From: a virus
Reading direction: 5' to 3' (one strand)
Length of the DNA: 36,474 nucleotides
IMG/VR virus record: IMGVR_UViG_3300046777_000457
Location: 1 to 36,474 of that record
This document shows, one piece after another, positions 20,657-27,173 of the stretch (its first letter is position 1; the number at the start of each line of letters is the position of its first letter). A program made the translations under genes and the position numbers. Under the pieces are notes generated by a model that was not told where the DNA came from, did no database searches, and worked only from the letters and a program-made list of their open reading frames with translations.

Positions 20657-21899
20657 AACTGAATATAGTGTTACATGGAAAGCAACAGATGACCTGTTGC
20701 CGTATGTACGCAATAGCCGGACGCATAGCGACAGTCAGGTTGCACAGATAGCCGCGTCCATCCGTGAATTCGGGTGGACTAATCCCATCTTGGTTGACGC
20801 GGACGGCACTATTATTGCGGGCCACGGTCGCCTTATGGCGGCACGGAAGCTAGGTGAGCAGCGTGTGCCAGTGATTACTTTGGGGCACCTGACAGAGGCG
20901 CAAAAGCGGGCATACGTGATTGCGGACAATCAGCTGGCAATGAATGCTGGTTGGGATGCAGAGATGCTGAAGGTGGAAATTGCGGACTTGGCTTCGCTTG
21001 ATTTCGACCTAAGCCTGCTTGGCTTTGATGACAAGATGCTTGCAAGCCTCACGGCAGAAGCGACTGAAGGGTTGACTGATCCAGACGAAGTACCTGAAGC
21101 ACCTGCTAATCCGGTGACGGTGTTAGGGGATGTATGGGTGCTTGGGAAGCATCGGCTGATGTGCGGCGACAGCACCAGTGTGGATGATATGCAAAAGCTG
21201 ACTGATGGGCAGCTTGTAGATATGTGGCTAACCGATCCACCGTATAACGTTGCTTACGAAGGCAAGACAAAGGATGCATTAAAGATTAAAAACGATTCAA
21301 TGAATGATGAAAGCTTCAGGCAGTTCTTGCGTGATGCCTATGTTGCAGCCGATACAGTTATGAAACCGGGTGCAGTGTTTTATATTTGGCACGCGGACTC
21401 AGAAGGATACAACTTTAGGGGCGCAGCCAAAGATGCCGGGTGGAAAGTTCGGCAGTGCCTTATTTGGAAGAAGCAAACAATGGTTATGGGGCGGCAGGAT
21501 TACCATTGGCGACATGAGCCGTGTTTGTATGGATGGAAGGAAGGTGCATCTCACCTTTGGGCGGCAGACCGGAAGCAAACGACAATCCTTGAGTTTGATC
21601 GACCGTCCCGCAACGGTGAACATCCAACTATGAAGCCCGTTGCTTTGTTTGAGTATCAGATGCTCAATAATACAAAAGGCGGGGACATCGTTTTAGATAG
21701 CTTCGGTGGTTCAGGTACAACAGCTATTGCAGCTGAAAAGAACGGACGGTTTGGACGCCTGATGGAACTCGACCCCAAATACTGCGATGTCATCGTCAAA
21801 CGCTGGCAAGAGTTTACGGGGCAAAAGGCTGTGCACGCTGACAGCGGCAAACTGTTTGACGAGATGGCAACGGAGCGCACTGGTGATCAGCTGGTTTAA
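20643..21899 (+). CDS. ParB-like domain fused to a DNA methyltransferase
   Basis: A 418-residue protein. Residues about 10-110 form a ParB/Spo0J-type N-terminal domain (NSRTHSDSQVAQIAASI, GWTNPILVD, IAGHGRLMAARKLG, ADNQLA). Residues about 155-400 are an SAM-dependent amino-methyltransferase with TDPPY (197-201, motif IV) before DSFGGSGTT (352-360, motif I), the beta-class order. The DPPY tetrad suits N6-adenine or N4-cytosine methylation. The product would mark phage DNA, perhaps against host restriction or to time packaging. It overlaps the small terminase gene by 14 bases. No partner restriction enzyme is seen. Confidence 0.9.
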   Translation: MPQNKTEYSVTWKATDDLLPYVRNSRTHSDSQVAQIAASIREFGWTNPILVDADGTIIAGHGRLMAARKLGEQRVPVITLGHLTEAQKRAYVIADNQLAMNAGWDAEMLKVEIADLASLDFDLSLLGFDDKMLASLTAEATEGLTDPDEVPEAPANPVTVLGDVWVLGKHRLMCGDSTSVDDMQKLTDGQLVDMWLTDPPYNVAYEGKTKDALKIKNDSMNDESFRQFLRDAYVAADTVMKPGAVFYIWHADSEGYNFRGAAKDAGWKVRQCLIWKKQTMVMGRQDYHWRHEPCLYGWKEGASHLWAADRKQTTILEFDRPSRNGEHPTMKPVALFEYQMLNNTKGGDIVLDSFGGSGTTAIAAEKNGRFGRLMELDPKYCDVIVKRWQEFTGQKAVHADSGKLFDEMATERTGDQLV

Positions 21900-22050
21900 G
21901 TATGTCCTTCACAAGGATGTTGCTGTGTATGAAGCCTTAGGCTGGAAGCACGCGGCATATTTGGGCGGCAGTCATGGACTGTATTCTGTGCTGATGGAGT
22001 GGTGCGGCAGCGGTGATCCGGTGATGCCTGCAAAGGGTGACAAGAAATGA
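21883..22050 (+). CDS. 55-residue conserved-type protein before the large terminase
   Basis: The most likely start is GTG 21883, with GGAG 7 bases upstream, overlapping the methyltransferase gene by 17 bases. A start further upstream would only add residues read out of frame within that gene. The protein begins MISWFKYVLHKDV and has EALGWKHAAYLGGSHGLYSVLMEW, a pattern I know from very short proteins encoded next to terminase genes in other phages. It overlaps the large terminase by 4 bases. It may be a packaging accessory factor; nothing more can be said. Confidence 0.65.
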   Translation: MISWFKYVLHKDVAVYEALGWKHAAYLGGSHGLYSVLMEWCGSGDPVMPAKGDKK

Positions 22051-23444
22051 CACAGGAAGCAGGCGACGAGTTCTTAGGGTTTATTCGTGCTTATGCGAAT
22101 GACCCTGTTGCGTTTGTCAGGAATGTACTGGGTGCAGATCCTCTGCCGTGGCAGGTTGATTTCCTGAACAATTTGGCACGCGGTGAACGGCGCATCAGCG
22201 TTCGCGCTGGTCACGGTGTCGGCAAGTCAACCGCGTGTAGCTGGGCTCTCATCTGGCACATGACCTGTCGGTTCCCGCAGAAGGGTGTGGTGACTGCACC
22301 AACGGCTGCACAGTTGTTTGATGCTTTGTTTGCTGAACTGAAATCATGGATCAATAAGCTGCCTCCTGTACTGCGTGACAGCTTCGACGTGTTCAGCGAC
22401 AAGATCGTGCTAAAGGGTGCAGCAGAGTCCAGCTTTATATCGGCAAGAACGTCATCGTCGGATCGACCTGAAGCACTTGCAGGTGTGCACTCGGAGAACG
22501 TGCTTCTGGTGGTAGACGAGGCATCGGCTGTGCCTGAAGCAGTGTTTGAAGCGGCAGCAGGTTCTATGTCCGGTCACTCGGCAACAACGATCTTGATCAG
22601 CAACCCCACACGCAACAGTGGTTTGTTTTACAAGACACACCACGAACTTGCATCCGACTGGAAACGTATGCACGTCAGCTGCGCTGATAATCCATTGGTC
22701 AGCACAGACTTTATTCGGCAGATTGCAACGACATACGGTGAGCAATCAAACGCATATAGGATTCGTGTCCTAGGTGAATTTGCGTTAACAGACGATGATA
22801 CGCTGATCTCGGCTGACTTGGTAGATGCAGCAATGCAACGTGATGTGACCGTGCAGCAATCAGAACCGATCATCTACGGTGTAGACGTTGCACGGTTTGG
22901 CACGGACAGAACTGCACTGTGCAAACGGCGTGGCAATGTTGTGTTGGAAATCAAGTCATGGGGCGGCTTGGACCTGATGCAGACTGTCGGTCAGATCGTC
23001 AATGAAGCAAAACTAGATGCACCTGAAGAAATCTGCGTCGATACGATCGGCCTTGGCGGCGGTGTTGCTGATCGCCTGCGTGAGCAGGGATACAACGTCC
23101 GCGATGTGAACGTGTCTGAATCGTCAGCCATGAACCCGAATGCAAACAAGCTGCGCGATGAACTATGGATGTCGGTCAAAGACTGGCTGGCAACAAGGGC
23201 TGTGAAACTGCCGCGTGATGAAACACTGCGACATGAGTTAGTGGCGCCACGGTATAGCTTTACCAGCAGCGGCAGGTTGGTTGTTGAGTCAAAGGATTCA
23301 ATGCGGAAGCGGCGGATGCGGTCGCCCGACTTGGCTGACGCACTGTGCCTGACGTTTGCAGGCAACGCTGCAATGGTCGGCGGCAGGGCGATGGCGTGGA
23401 AGCCGGGTAAACCTCTGACACGCGGGATCAGGGGTGTGGTGTGA
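22047..23444 (+). CDS. terL: terminase large subunit (packaging ATPase-nuclease)
   Basis: A 465-residue protein. Walker A is GHGVGKST at 55-62; Walker B is LLVVDEAS with D157 and E158. The C-terminal nuclease domain has GVDVARFGTDRT with D280, CVDTIGLGGG, and SPDLADAL near the end: an RNase H-fold with three acidic residues for metal ions. The motor pumps DNA through the portal into the prohead and cuts the concatemer. Length is normal. It overlaps the upstream small gene by 4 bases. The stop abuts a 14-base palindrome and a tRNA gene. Confidence 0.96.
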   Translation: MTQEAGDEFLGFIRAYANDPVAFVRNVLGADPLPWQVDFLNNLARGERRISVRAGHGVGKSTACSWALIWHMTCRFPQKGVVTAPTAAQLFDALFAELKSWINKLPPVLRDSFDVFSDKIVLKGAAESSFISARTSSSDRPEALAGVHSENVLLVVDEASAVPEAVFEAAAGSMSGHSATTILISNPTRNSGLFYKTHHELASDWKRMHVSCADNPLVSTDFIRQIATTYGEQSNAYRIRVLGEFALTDDDTLISADLVDAAMQRDVTVQQSEPIIYGVDVARFGTDRTALCKRRGNVVLEIKSWGGLDLMQTVGQIVNEAKLDAPEEICVDTIGLGGGVADRLREQGYNVRDVNVSESSAMNPNANKLRDELWMSVKDWLATRAVKLPRDETLRHELVAPRYSFTSSGRLVVESKDSMRKRRMRSPDLADALCLTFAGNAAMVGGRAMAWKPGKPLTRGIRGVV

Positions 23445-23458
23445 TTGTATATACAATG
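23445..23458. other. 14-base perfect palindrome after the large terminase gene
   Basis: ATTGTATATACAAT is its own reverse complement and starts at the base after the terminase stop, 8 bases before the tRNA-Gly. It may be an operator or the trace of an insertion; there is no T run for termination. The role is unknown. Confidence 0.6.
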
Positions 23459-23465
23459 TGGATAC

Positions 23466-23540
23466 GCGGGTGTAGCTCAGTGGTAGAGCATCTGCCTTCC
23501 AAGCAGACTGTCATCGGTTCGATCCCGATTACCCGCTCCA
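23466..23540 (+). tRNA. tRNA-Gly (anticodon TCC)
   Basis: A full cloverleaf can be drawn by hand. The acceptor GCGGGTG pairs with TACCCGC (last pair G-U). The D-arm is GCTC/GAGC. The anticodon stem TCTGC/GCAGA has the loop CTTCCAA, giving anticodon TCC. The T-arm is ATCGG/CCGAT with the loop TTCGATC. The discriminator base is T, as expected for bacterial tRNA-Gly, and CCA is encoded. It lies between the large terminase and the HNH gene. It could supply GGA reading, or could be a site where mobile genes entered. Confidence 0.95.
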
Positions 23541-23567
23541 AGTTTATGAAATTGTAGTGTTTTGATT

Positions 23568-23573
23568 TATAAT
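23568..23573 (+). promoter_or_regulatory. possible promoter -10 before the HNH gene
   Basis: A perfect TATAAT lies 24 bases before the HNH start codon in a short AT-rich gap. The best -35 at 18 bases spacing (TTATGA, 23544-23549) matches only half of the consensus. A separate promoter for the HNH gene is possible but weakly supported. Confidence 0.3.
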
Positions 23574-23597
23574 GGCATTAACTGAGGAAGAAGGTTA

Positions 23598-24215
23598 ATG
23601 CCACCTAGATCGAAACCTGATAAGGTCTGTTCTGGATGCAAACGGCTGTTGCCGATTGAGGCTTATTATACATCCAGCCCAGCCAAACCGGGGCACAGCG
23701 TCCGATACTCCGGCAGATGCAGATCCTGCATAAAAGCTGATAGACGGATCAAGAATGCAGCTGGCGCAGGCATCCCGAAGAACCTTTCTCCCAAGCATTA
23801 CCTGAACCACCTGCGGCTGAAGGCTATCCGGCGGCGTGGTTCCATGAATGTTACCACCGCAGACCTGCTTGAACTTTGGGATAAACAGGGCGGCAAGTGT
23901 TCATTGACTGGTTGGCCTATGACGATGACGCGGCGTACGGGCATTGTACGTACAAATGCCTCGATTGACCGGATAGACTCGTCACTCGGCTACACCTTGG
24001 ACAACATCCAGCTAGTCTGTGTTGCGGCAAACAAAGCAAAGTTTGATCTTAGTCACGAGGAATTCGTGCAATTATGTCGGTCTGTATTGGCAAGGGCTTT
24101 GCGGCGCAATAAGAAAAGGGGTGCGTCATGTCGGAAGAAATCCCAAAAGACAAACCGTCCTTACGGGTCATCAAGTTTGAACCCAAAAAAAACGAGAAGG
24201 CCGAGGAAGCCGTGA
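23598..24215 (+). CDS. HNH endonuclease with zinc-ribbon N-terminus
   Basis: A 205-residue basic protein with AGGAAGAAGG before the ATG. The N-terminus has CSGC (C11, C14) and CRSC (C41, C44), a zinc ribbon likely to bind DNA. The region from about 98 has GGKCSLTGWPM, NASIDRIDSSLGYTLDN and VCVAANKAKFDLS, typical of phage HNH nucleases. It lies between two tRNA genes and after the large terminase. HNH proteins at this place can either be free-standing homing enzymes or, as with HK97 gp74, help the terminase cut. The last 30 residues overlap the next gene out of frame and are a basic, low-complexity tail. Confidence 0.85.
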   Translation: MPPRSKPDKVCSGCKRLLPIEAYYTSSPAKPGHSVRYSGRCRSCIKADRRIKNAAGAGIPKNLSPKHYLNHLRLKAIRRRGSMNVTTADLLELWDKQGGKCSLTGWPMTMTRRTGIVRTNASIDRIDSSLGYTLDNIQLVCVAANKAKFDLSHEEFVQLCRSVLARALRRNKKRGASCRKKSQKTNRPYGSSSLNPKKTRRPRKP

Positions 24216-24403
24216 AGGGTGAAGAGGTAGCCTGCGACGAAATCCTGAAAAATGCTATGGGGCGGCTGTCCACCGTGGTTATTGTCGGCTACACCAAGGA
24301 TGAATATGAATACTACGCAGCATCGGTTGATGATTGCGCAGAGATTGTCTGGTTGTTGGAGCGCATGAAGAAATTCATGGTCGAACAGGCAGACGGTGAA
24401 TAG
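24128..24403 (+). CDS. small protein overlapping the HNH gene, function unknown
   Basis: A 91-residue protein starting at ATG 24128 with AAAAGGGG upstream, overlapping the HNH gene by 88 bases in another frame. The N-terminal third is charged and probably disordered (EPKKNEKAEEAVKGEEV). The C-terminal part has LSTVVIVGYTKDEYEYYAAS and a helix DCAEIVWLLERMKKFM, a compact pattern known from short phage proteins of unknown role. Its stop codon shares its last base with the first base of the tRNA-Thr gene, so message and tRNA must be separated by processing. Confidence 0.7.
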   Translation: MSEEIPKDKPSLRVIKFEPKKNEKAEEAVKGEEVACDEILKNAMGRLSTVVIVGYTKDEYEYYAASVDDCAEIVWLLERMKKFMVEQADGE

Positions 24404-24478
24404 CCCCTGTAGCTCAGTTGGCAGAGCAGCGGTTTTGTAAACCGTTTGTCGTGGGTTCGATTCCTGCCGGGGGCACCA
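24403..24478 (+). tRNA. tRNA-Thr (anticodon TGT)
   Basis: The cloverleaf is complete. The acceptor GCCCCTG pairs with CGGGGGC (one G-U). The D-arm is GCTC/GAGC. The anticodon stem GCGGT/ACCGT has the loop TTTGTAA, giving anticodon TGT, which reads ACA and other Thr codons. The T-arm GTGGG/CCTGC has two wobble pairs and the loop TTCGATT. The discriminator is A and CCA is encoded. Its first base is the last base of the upstream stop codon. ACA is frequent in the tail genes, so this tRNA may support late translation. Confidence 0.95.
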
Positions 24479-24533
24479 TTCGCATTCGTGTTAAATTTAG
24501 TGTAGTTTATGCAGCGAATATAAGGTGGCTAAA

Positions 24534-24842
24534 ATGGCTAAAACTCCTGCATGGCAGCGGTTAGAAGGTAAGAACCCCAAAGGTGGTTTGAATGCTAAGG
24601 GTCGTGCATCAGCAAAAGCTGAAGGCATGAACCTGAAGCCACCAGTTAAGTCTGGCGATAATCCTCGTCGTGCGTCATTCTTGGCTCGTATGGGCAATAT
24701 GCCGGGGCCAGAACGCGATGAAAAAGGCAAACCAACACGTCTACTATTATCGCTGCAAGCATGGGGTGCGAGTTCTAAAGCGGATGCCAAGGCCAAGGCA
24801 AAAGCTATCTCCGCGCGAAATAAGGGAAAGGGCAGCAAGTGA
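24534..24842 (+). CDS. small basic protein (W.R.EGKNPKGGLNAKGR type)
   Basis: A 102-residue protein. ATG 24534 has AAGGTGG 5 bases upstream and is preferred over GTG 24525, which lies within that site. The sequence WQRLEGKNPKGGLNAKGRAS, then LKPPVKSGDNPRRASFLARM and GASSKADAKAKAKAISARNK (in parts) is a pattern I know from phage genes of unknown function. It is rich in Lys, Arg, Ala and Gly with no membrane part. Its position before the capsid genes suggests a small DNA-associated or virion protein. The role is an inference. Confidence 0.75.
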   Translation: MAKTPAWQRLEGKNPKGGLNAKGRASAKAEGMNLKPPVKSGDNPRRASFLARMGNMPGPERDEKGKPTRLLLSLQAWGASSKADAKAKAKAISARNKGKGSK

Positions 24843-25003
24843 AAAAGCCTGTCTGGAAAACGAAAGATCCGACGAAGACTGACAAGAAGCTGTCTCCTAA
24901 ACAGAAGTCAGCCGCAAAATCGATGGCAAAGGCTGCTGGTCGGCCATATCCAAACATCGTTGACAATATGAGGGCTAGCGCCCGCATGAAGAAAGGAAAG
25001 TAA
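24839..25003 (+). CDS. 54-residue Lys-rich protein
   Basis: A short frame from GTG 24839, overlapping the previous stop by 4 bases, with AAGGGAAAGGG upstream. It is strongly basic (KTKDPTKTDKKLSPKQKSAA) with a conserved-looking core MAKAAGRPYPNIVDNMRASA. Together with the previous gene it looks like a pair of small basic proteins found in many environmental phages. It may bind DNA during packaging or belong to the virion. The coupling, the ribosome site and the familiar core sequence support it as a real gene. Confidence 0.7.
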   Translation: MKKPVWKTKDPTKTDKKLSPKQKSAAKSMAKAAGRPYPNIVDNMRASARMKKGK

Positions 25004-25004
25004 C

Positions 25005-25244
25005 ATGAGCAGCTTTTTGGCAAACGGTCGTGTCTGGGGTGATGCTGAATCAATCACAACATCTGCGACTGCAAGCAATGCTTATTCCGGCATTTATGTC
25101 GGTGGCACAGGCGATGTGATTGTGGTGACAGAAGCTGGCACGACAGTGACGTTCAAATCTGTTCCAGTCGGCACGATTATCCCGATCCGCACGCAGAAGG
25201 TGCTGGCAACTTCAACTGCTACCTTGATGGTCGGCTTCAAGTAA
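25005..25244 (+). CDS. small beta-rich putative virion protein
   Basis: A 79-residue protein with AAGGAAAG before the ATG. It is rich in Thr, Val, Gly and Ser and contains YVGGTGDVIVVTEAGTTVTF and SVPVGTIIPIRTQKVLAT (in parts), a pattern of short beta strands typical of small phage structural proteins. In related genomes such proteins lie near the capsid genes and have been suggested to be head decoration or spike-base proteins. There is no cysteine and no membrane helix. The family resemblance is by eye only. Confidence 0.65.
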   Translation: MSSFLANGRVWGDAESITTSATASNAYSGIYVGGTGDVIVVTEAGTTVTFKSVPVGTIIPIRTQKVLATSTATLMVGFK

Positions 25245-25254
25245 GAGGTGCATC

Positions 25255-25773
25255 ATGGCTCGTATGCCTGAAGGGATCGGCCTTCTGTCAACTCGTATGC
25301 AAGAGATGATGGGTGAAGGTGAGATGGATCGTTCTTGCCCGGTGGCAACGCGAGACATGACGTTGAACTTGAAGAACCGTGGCAAGGCAATCAAGGTTGC
25401 CATGTATGGTCCTATGAATCCTGCTGAACCCAATGACGATTACTGGGCAAAACTTGCTGCAAAGTGGGATGTTCCTGCGGAAGAAGCACGAACAATGCGC
25501 TGCGGTAATTGCGCTGCATTCATCCAGACTGCAAAGATGCTGAAGTGCATCGAAGAAGGGCTGGCTGATGGCGATAACAAAGCGGATGCCATGGAGACTA
25601 TTGAAGCGGGTGATCTTGGCTACTGTGAAGTCTTCGACTTCAAGTGTGCCGCAGACCGCACCTGCTCCGCATGGATCGTCGGCGGACCTGTCACCGATGA
25701 AGAAGGTGAAGATGACGAGTACGAAGATGAAGACAGTGAAATGTACTCATCTGAAAACGGGGAAATGGACTGA
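25255..25773 (+). CDS. cysteine-rich protein with possible metal or Fe-S site
   Basis: A 172-residue protein. From about residue 82 it has MRCGNCAAF, then C near 98, GYCEVFDFKC near 122-131 and RTCSAWIVGG near 134-143: six or seven cysteines in a compact domain. The pattern ending C.A.RTC.AW recalls HiPIP-like iron-sulfur proteins annotated in some phages, but zinc binding is equally possible. The N-terminal part has MYGPMNPAEPNDDYWAK. The last 30 residues are almost all acidic (DEEGEDDEYEDEDSEM). It overlaps the glycosyltransferase gene by one base. The function is unknown. Confidence 0.7.
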   Translation: MARMPEGIGLLSTRMQEMMGEGEMDRSCPVATRDMTLNLKNRGKAIKVAMYGPMNPAEPNDDYWAKLAAKWDVPAEEARTMRCGNCAAFIQTAKMLKCIEEGLADGDNKADAMETIEAGDLGYCEVFDFKCAADRTCSAWIVGGPVTDEEGEDDEYEDEDSEMYSSENGEMD

Positions 25774-26456
25774 TGAATCTTAGCATCTGTGTTCCTGCGC
25801 GGGAGACTGTGAACACAGGGTTTTCGTATGATCTTGCTATGTTGTGTGCACGGTTTTACGGAAATGCTCCTGCGGGTACAACATTCAACCTGAACTTTCT
25901 CAACGGGACTTTGATTGCAGATCAGCGGTCAAAGCTCGTTGAGATGAGTCTGAAACAAGGTGCAACGCATATCCTGTTTCTGGATAGTGATATGCGTTTC
26001 CCGTCATATTTAGTCGAACGCCTAACTAAGCATGACAAAGACATCGTTGCCTGCAACTATGCAACGCGGCGCCTGCCTGTAAAGACGGTGGCATTTAAGG
26101 ACTTTTCTAAGCTGTCGTATATGTATTCGATGGACAAGAATGGACTTGAAGAATGTGACGCTGTTGGAATGGGCTGTATGCTGATCAAGGCAGATGTGTT
26201 CAAGCAGGTCAGCTATCCTTGGTTCCAGATACATTATCTGCCATCCGCGCGTATGTGGATGGGCGAAGATATGTACTTCTGTCAGGCAGCGAAGATGGCT
26301 GGGAAGCAGATTTGGATTGACCATGATCTATCAAAGGACATCCGGCACATCGGGTCTTTTGAGTTTGGACATGAACACACTGAACAGGCTCTGGCCGATG
26401 ATGAGGCGCTGGCAGCAGCGGCTGAGAAGATCAAGGAGATGAGCGATGAAGGGTAA
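25773..26456 (+). CDS. GT-A type glycosyltransferase-like protein
   Basis: A 227-residue protein. It starts MNLSICVPARETVNTGF, as in family 2-type glycosyltransferases, and has the DxD motif FLDSDMRFP (D71, D73) that binds nucleotide-sugar and metal. The later part has GMGCMLIKADVF and MWMGEDMYFC, where E and D fit the acceptor-side acidic residues. The length is that of a single GT-A domain. The C-terminus is an acidic helix. Substrates might be capsid or tail protein, phage DNA base or host surface glycan. It shares an operon with a methyltransferase and the portal gene. Confidence 0.82.
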   Translation: MNLSICVPARETVNTGFSYDLAMLCARFYGNAPAGTTFNLNFLNGTLIADQRSKLVEMSLKQGATHILFLDSDMRFPSYLVERLTKHDKDIVACNYATRRLPVKTVAFKDFSKLSYMYSMDKNGLEECDAVGMGCMLIKADVFKQVSYPWFQIHYLPSARMWMGEDMYFCQAAKMAGKQIWIDHDLSKDIRHIGSFEFGHEHTEQALADDEALAAAAEKIKEMSDEG

Positions 26457-26613
26457 GTCAAAGATCGCCAAGGTGATGGGCGAATACAAGAAGGGTACAC
26501 TTCATGCGGGTGTGAACCCGAAGGGACCGAAGAAGGCTCCTTTGGCTAAATCACGGAAGCAGGCGATTGCGATTGCTTTGTCTGAAGCCGGGATGAGCAA
26601 GAAGAAGAAGTGA
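26446..26613 (+). CDS. 55-residue basic protein, DUF6496-like
   Basis: The ATG at 26446 overlaps the glycosyltransferase gene by 11 bases and has AAGGAGA upstream. The sequence KVMGEYKKGTLHAGVNPKGP followed by SRKQAIAIALSEAGMSKKKK matches the small DUF6496 family, known from phages and bacteria: a short basic protein with conserved RKQAIAIALSEA. The end is a run of lysines. The stop overlaps the next gene (TGATG). Its role is unknown; DNA or RNA binding is plausible because of the charge. Confidence 0.75.
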   Translation: MKGKSKIAKVMGEYKKGTLHAGVNPKGPKKAPLAKSRKQAIAIALSEAGMSKKKK

Positions 26614-27173
26614 TGGACCACTTCTACGACCAGATTCAAGGCTGGTTTAACTTCAAAGAACCGTATCGTCAGGCTGTCCGTGAGGCATCTGATGGTGCGG
26701 TTTTCGTTGAATTAGGGTGCTGGAAGGGTAAATCGGCCGTGTTTCTTGGTGTTGAGGTAATCAACTCCGGCAAAGCGGTTTCCGTTCATTATGTCGATCA
26801 TTGGGGAGGTTCTGATGAACCTGCACACAAAGCTGATCCTGATCTGGAGCGCGTGTTTGACGTTTTCCAAGGCAACATTGCACTTCTGCGCGGGCTTGAT
26901 TGCATTGTGCATCGACGGTCTACGGTGGATGCTGCAAAAGACTTTGCAGATGGCAGCGTGGATTTCATCTGGGTTGATGCAGGCCATGAGCACGATGAAG
27001 TCTTGGCTGACATCACTGCGTGGTGGCCGAAGCTAAAAGTCGGCGGCGTCATGGGCGGTGACGATTACCCTATGGATGGTGTAAAATCAGCCGTGAAACA
27101 GTTTTTTCCGCAGCATGAGGTCGGCACAGAGGGTGGCTGGCAGTGGTGGCGGGTACGGAAAAGAGGTCAATGA
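26613..27173 (+). CDS. class I SAM-dependent methyltransferase
   Basis: A 186-residue protein starting at ATG 26613, which overlaps the upstream stop. The SAM-binding loop is VELGCWKGKSAVF (E33, G35, K37); a Tyr/Asp motif VHYVDHWGG follows, then VDFIWVDAGHEHDEV as the post-strand-4 region and LKVGGVMGGDDY as strand 5. This is the Methyltransf_24 type, which often acts on sugars or small molecules. Pairing with a glycosyltransferase suggests a two-step modification of a glycan (sugar added, then methylated). It overlaps the portal gene start. Confidence 0.85.
   Translation: MDHFYDQIQGWFNFKEPYRQAVREASDGAVFVELGCWKGKSAVFLGVEVINSGKAVSVHYVDHWGGSDEPAHKADPDLERVFDVFQGNIALLRGLDCIVHRRSTVDAAKDFADGSVDFIWVDAGHEHDEVLADITAWWPKLKVGGVMGGDDYPMDGVKSAVKQFFPQHEVGTEGGWQWWRVRKRGQ

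Noticed and set aside
21787-21882. Longer N-terminal version of the small gene before the large terminase
   Set aside because: The extra residues are read within the methyltransferase C-terminus and have no ribosome site; GTG 21883 fits better.
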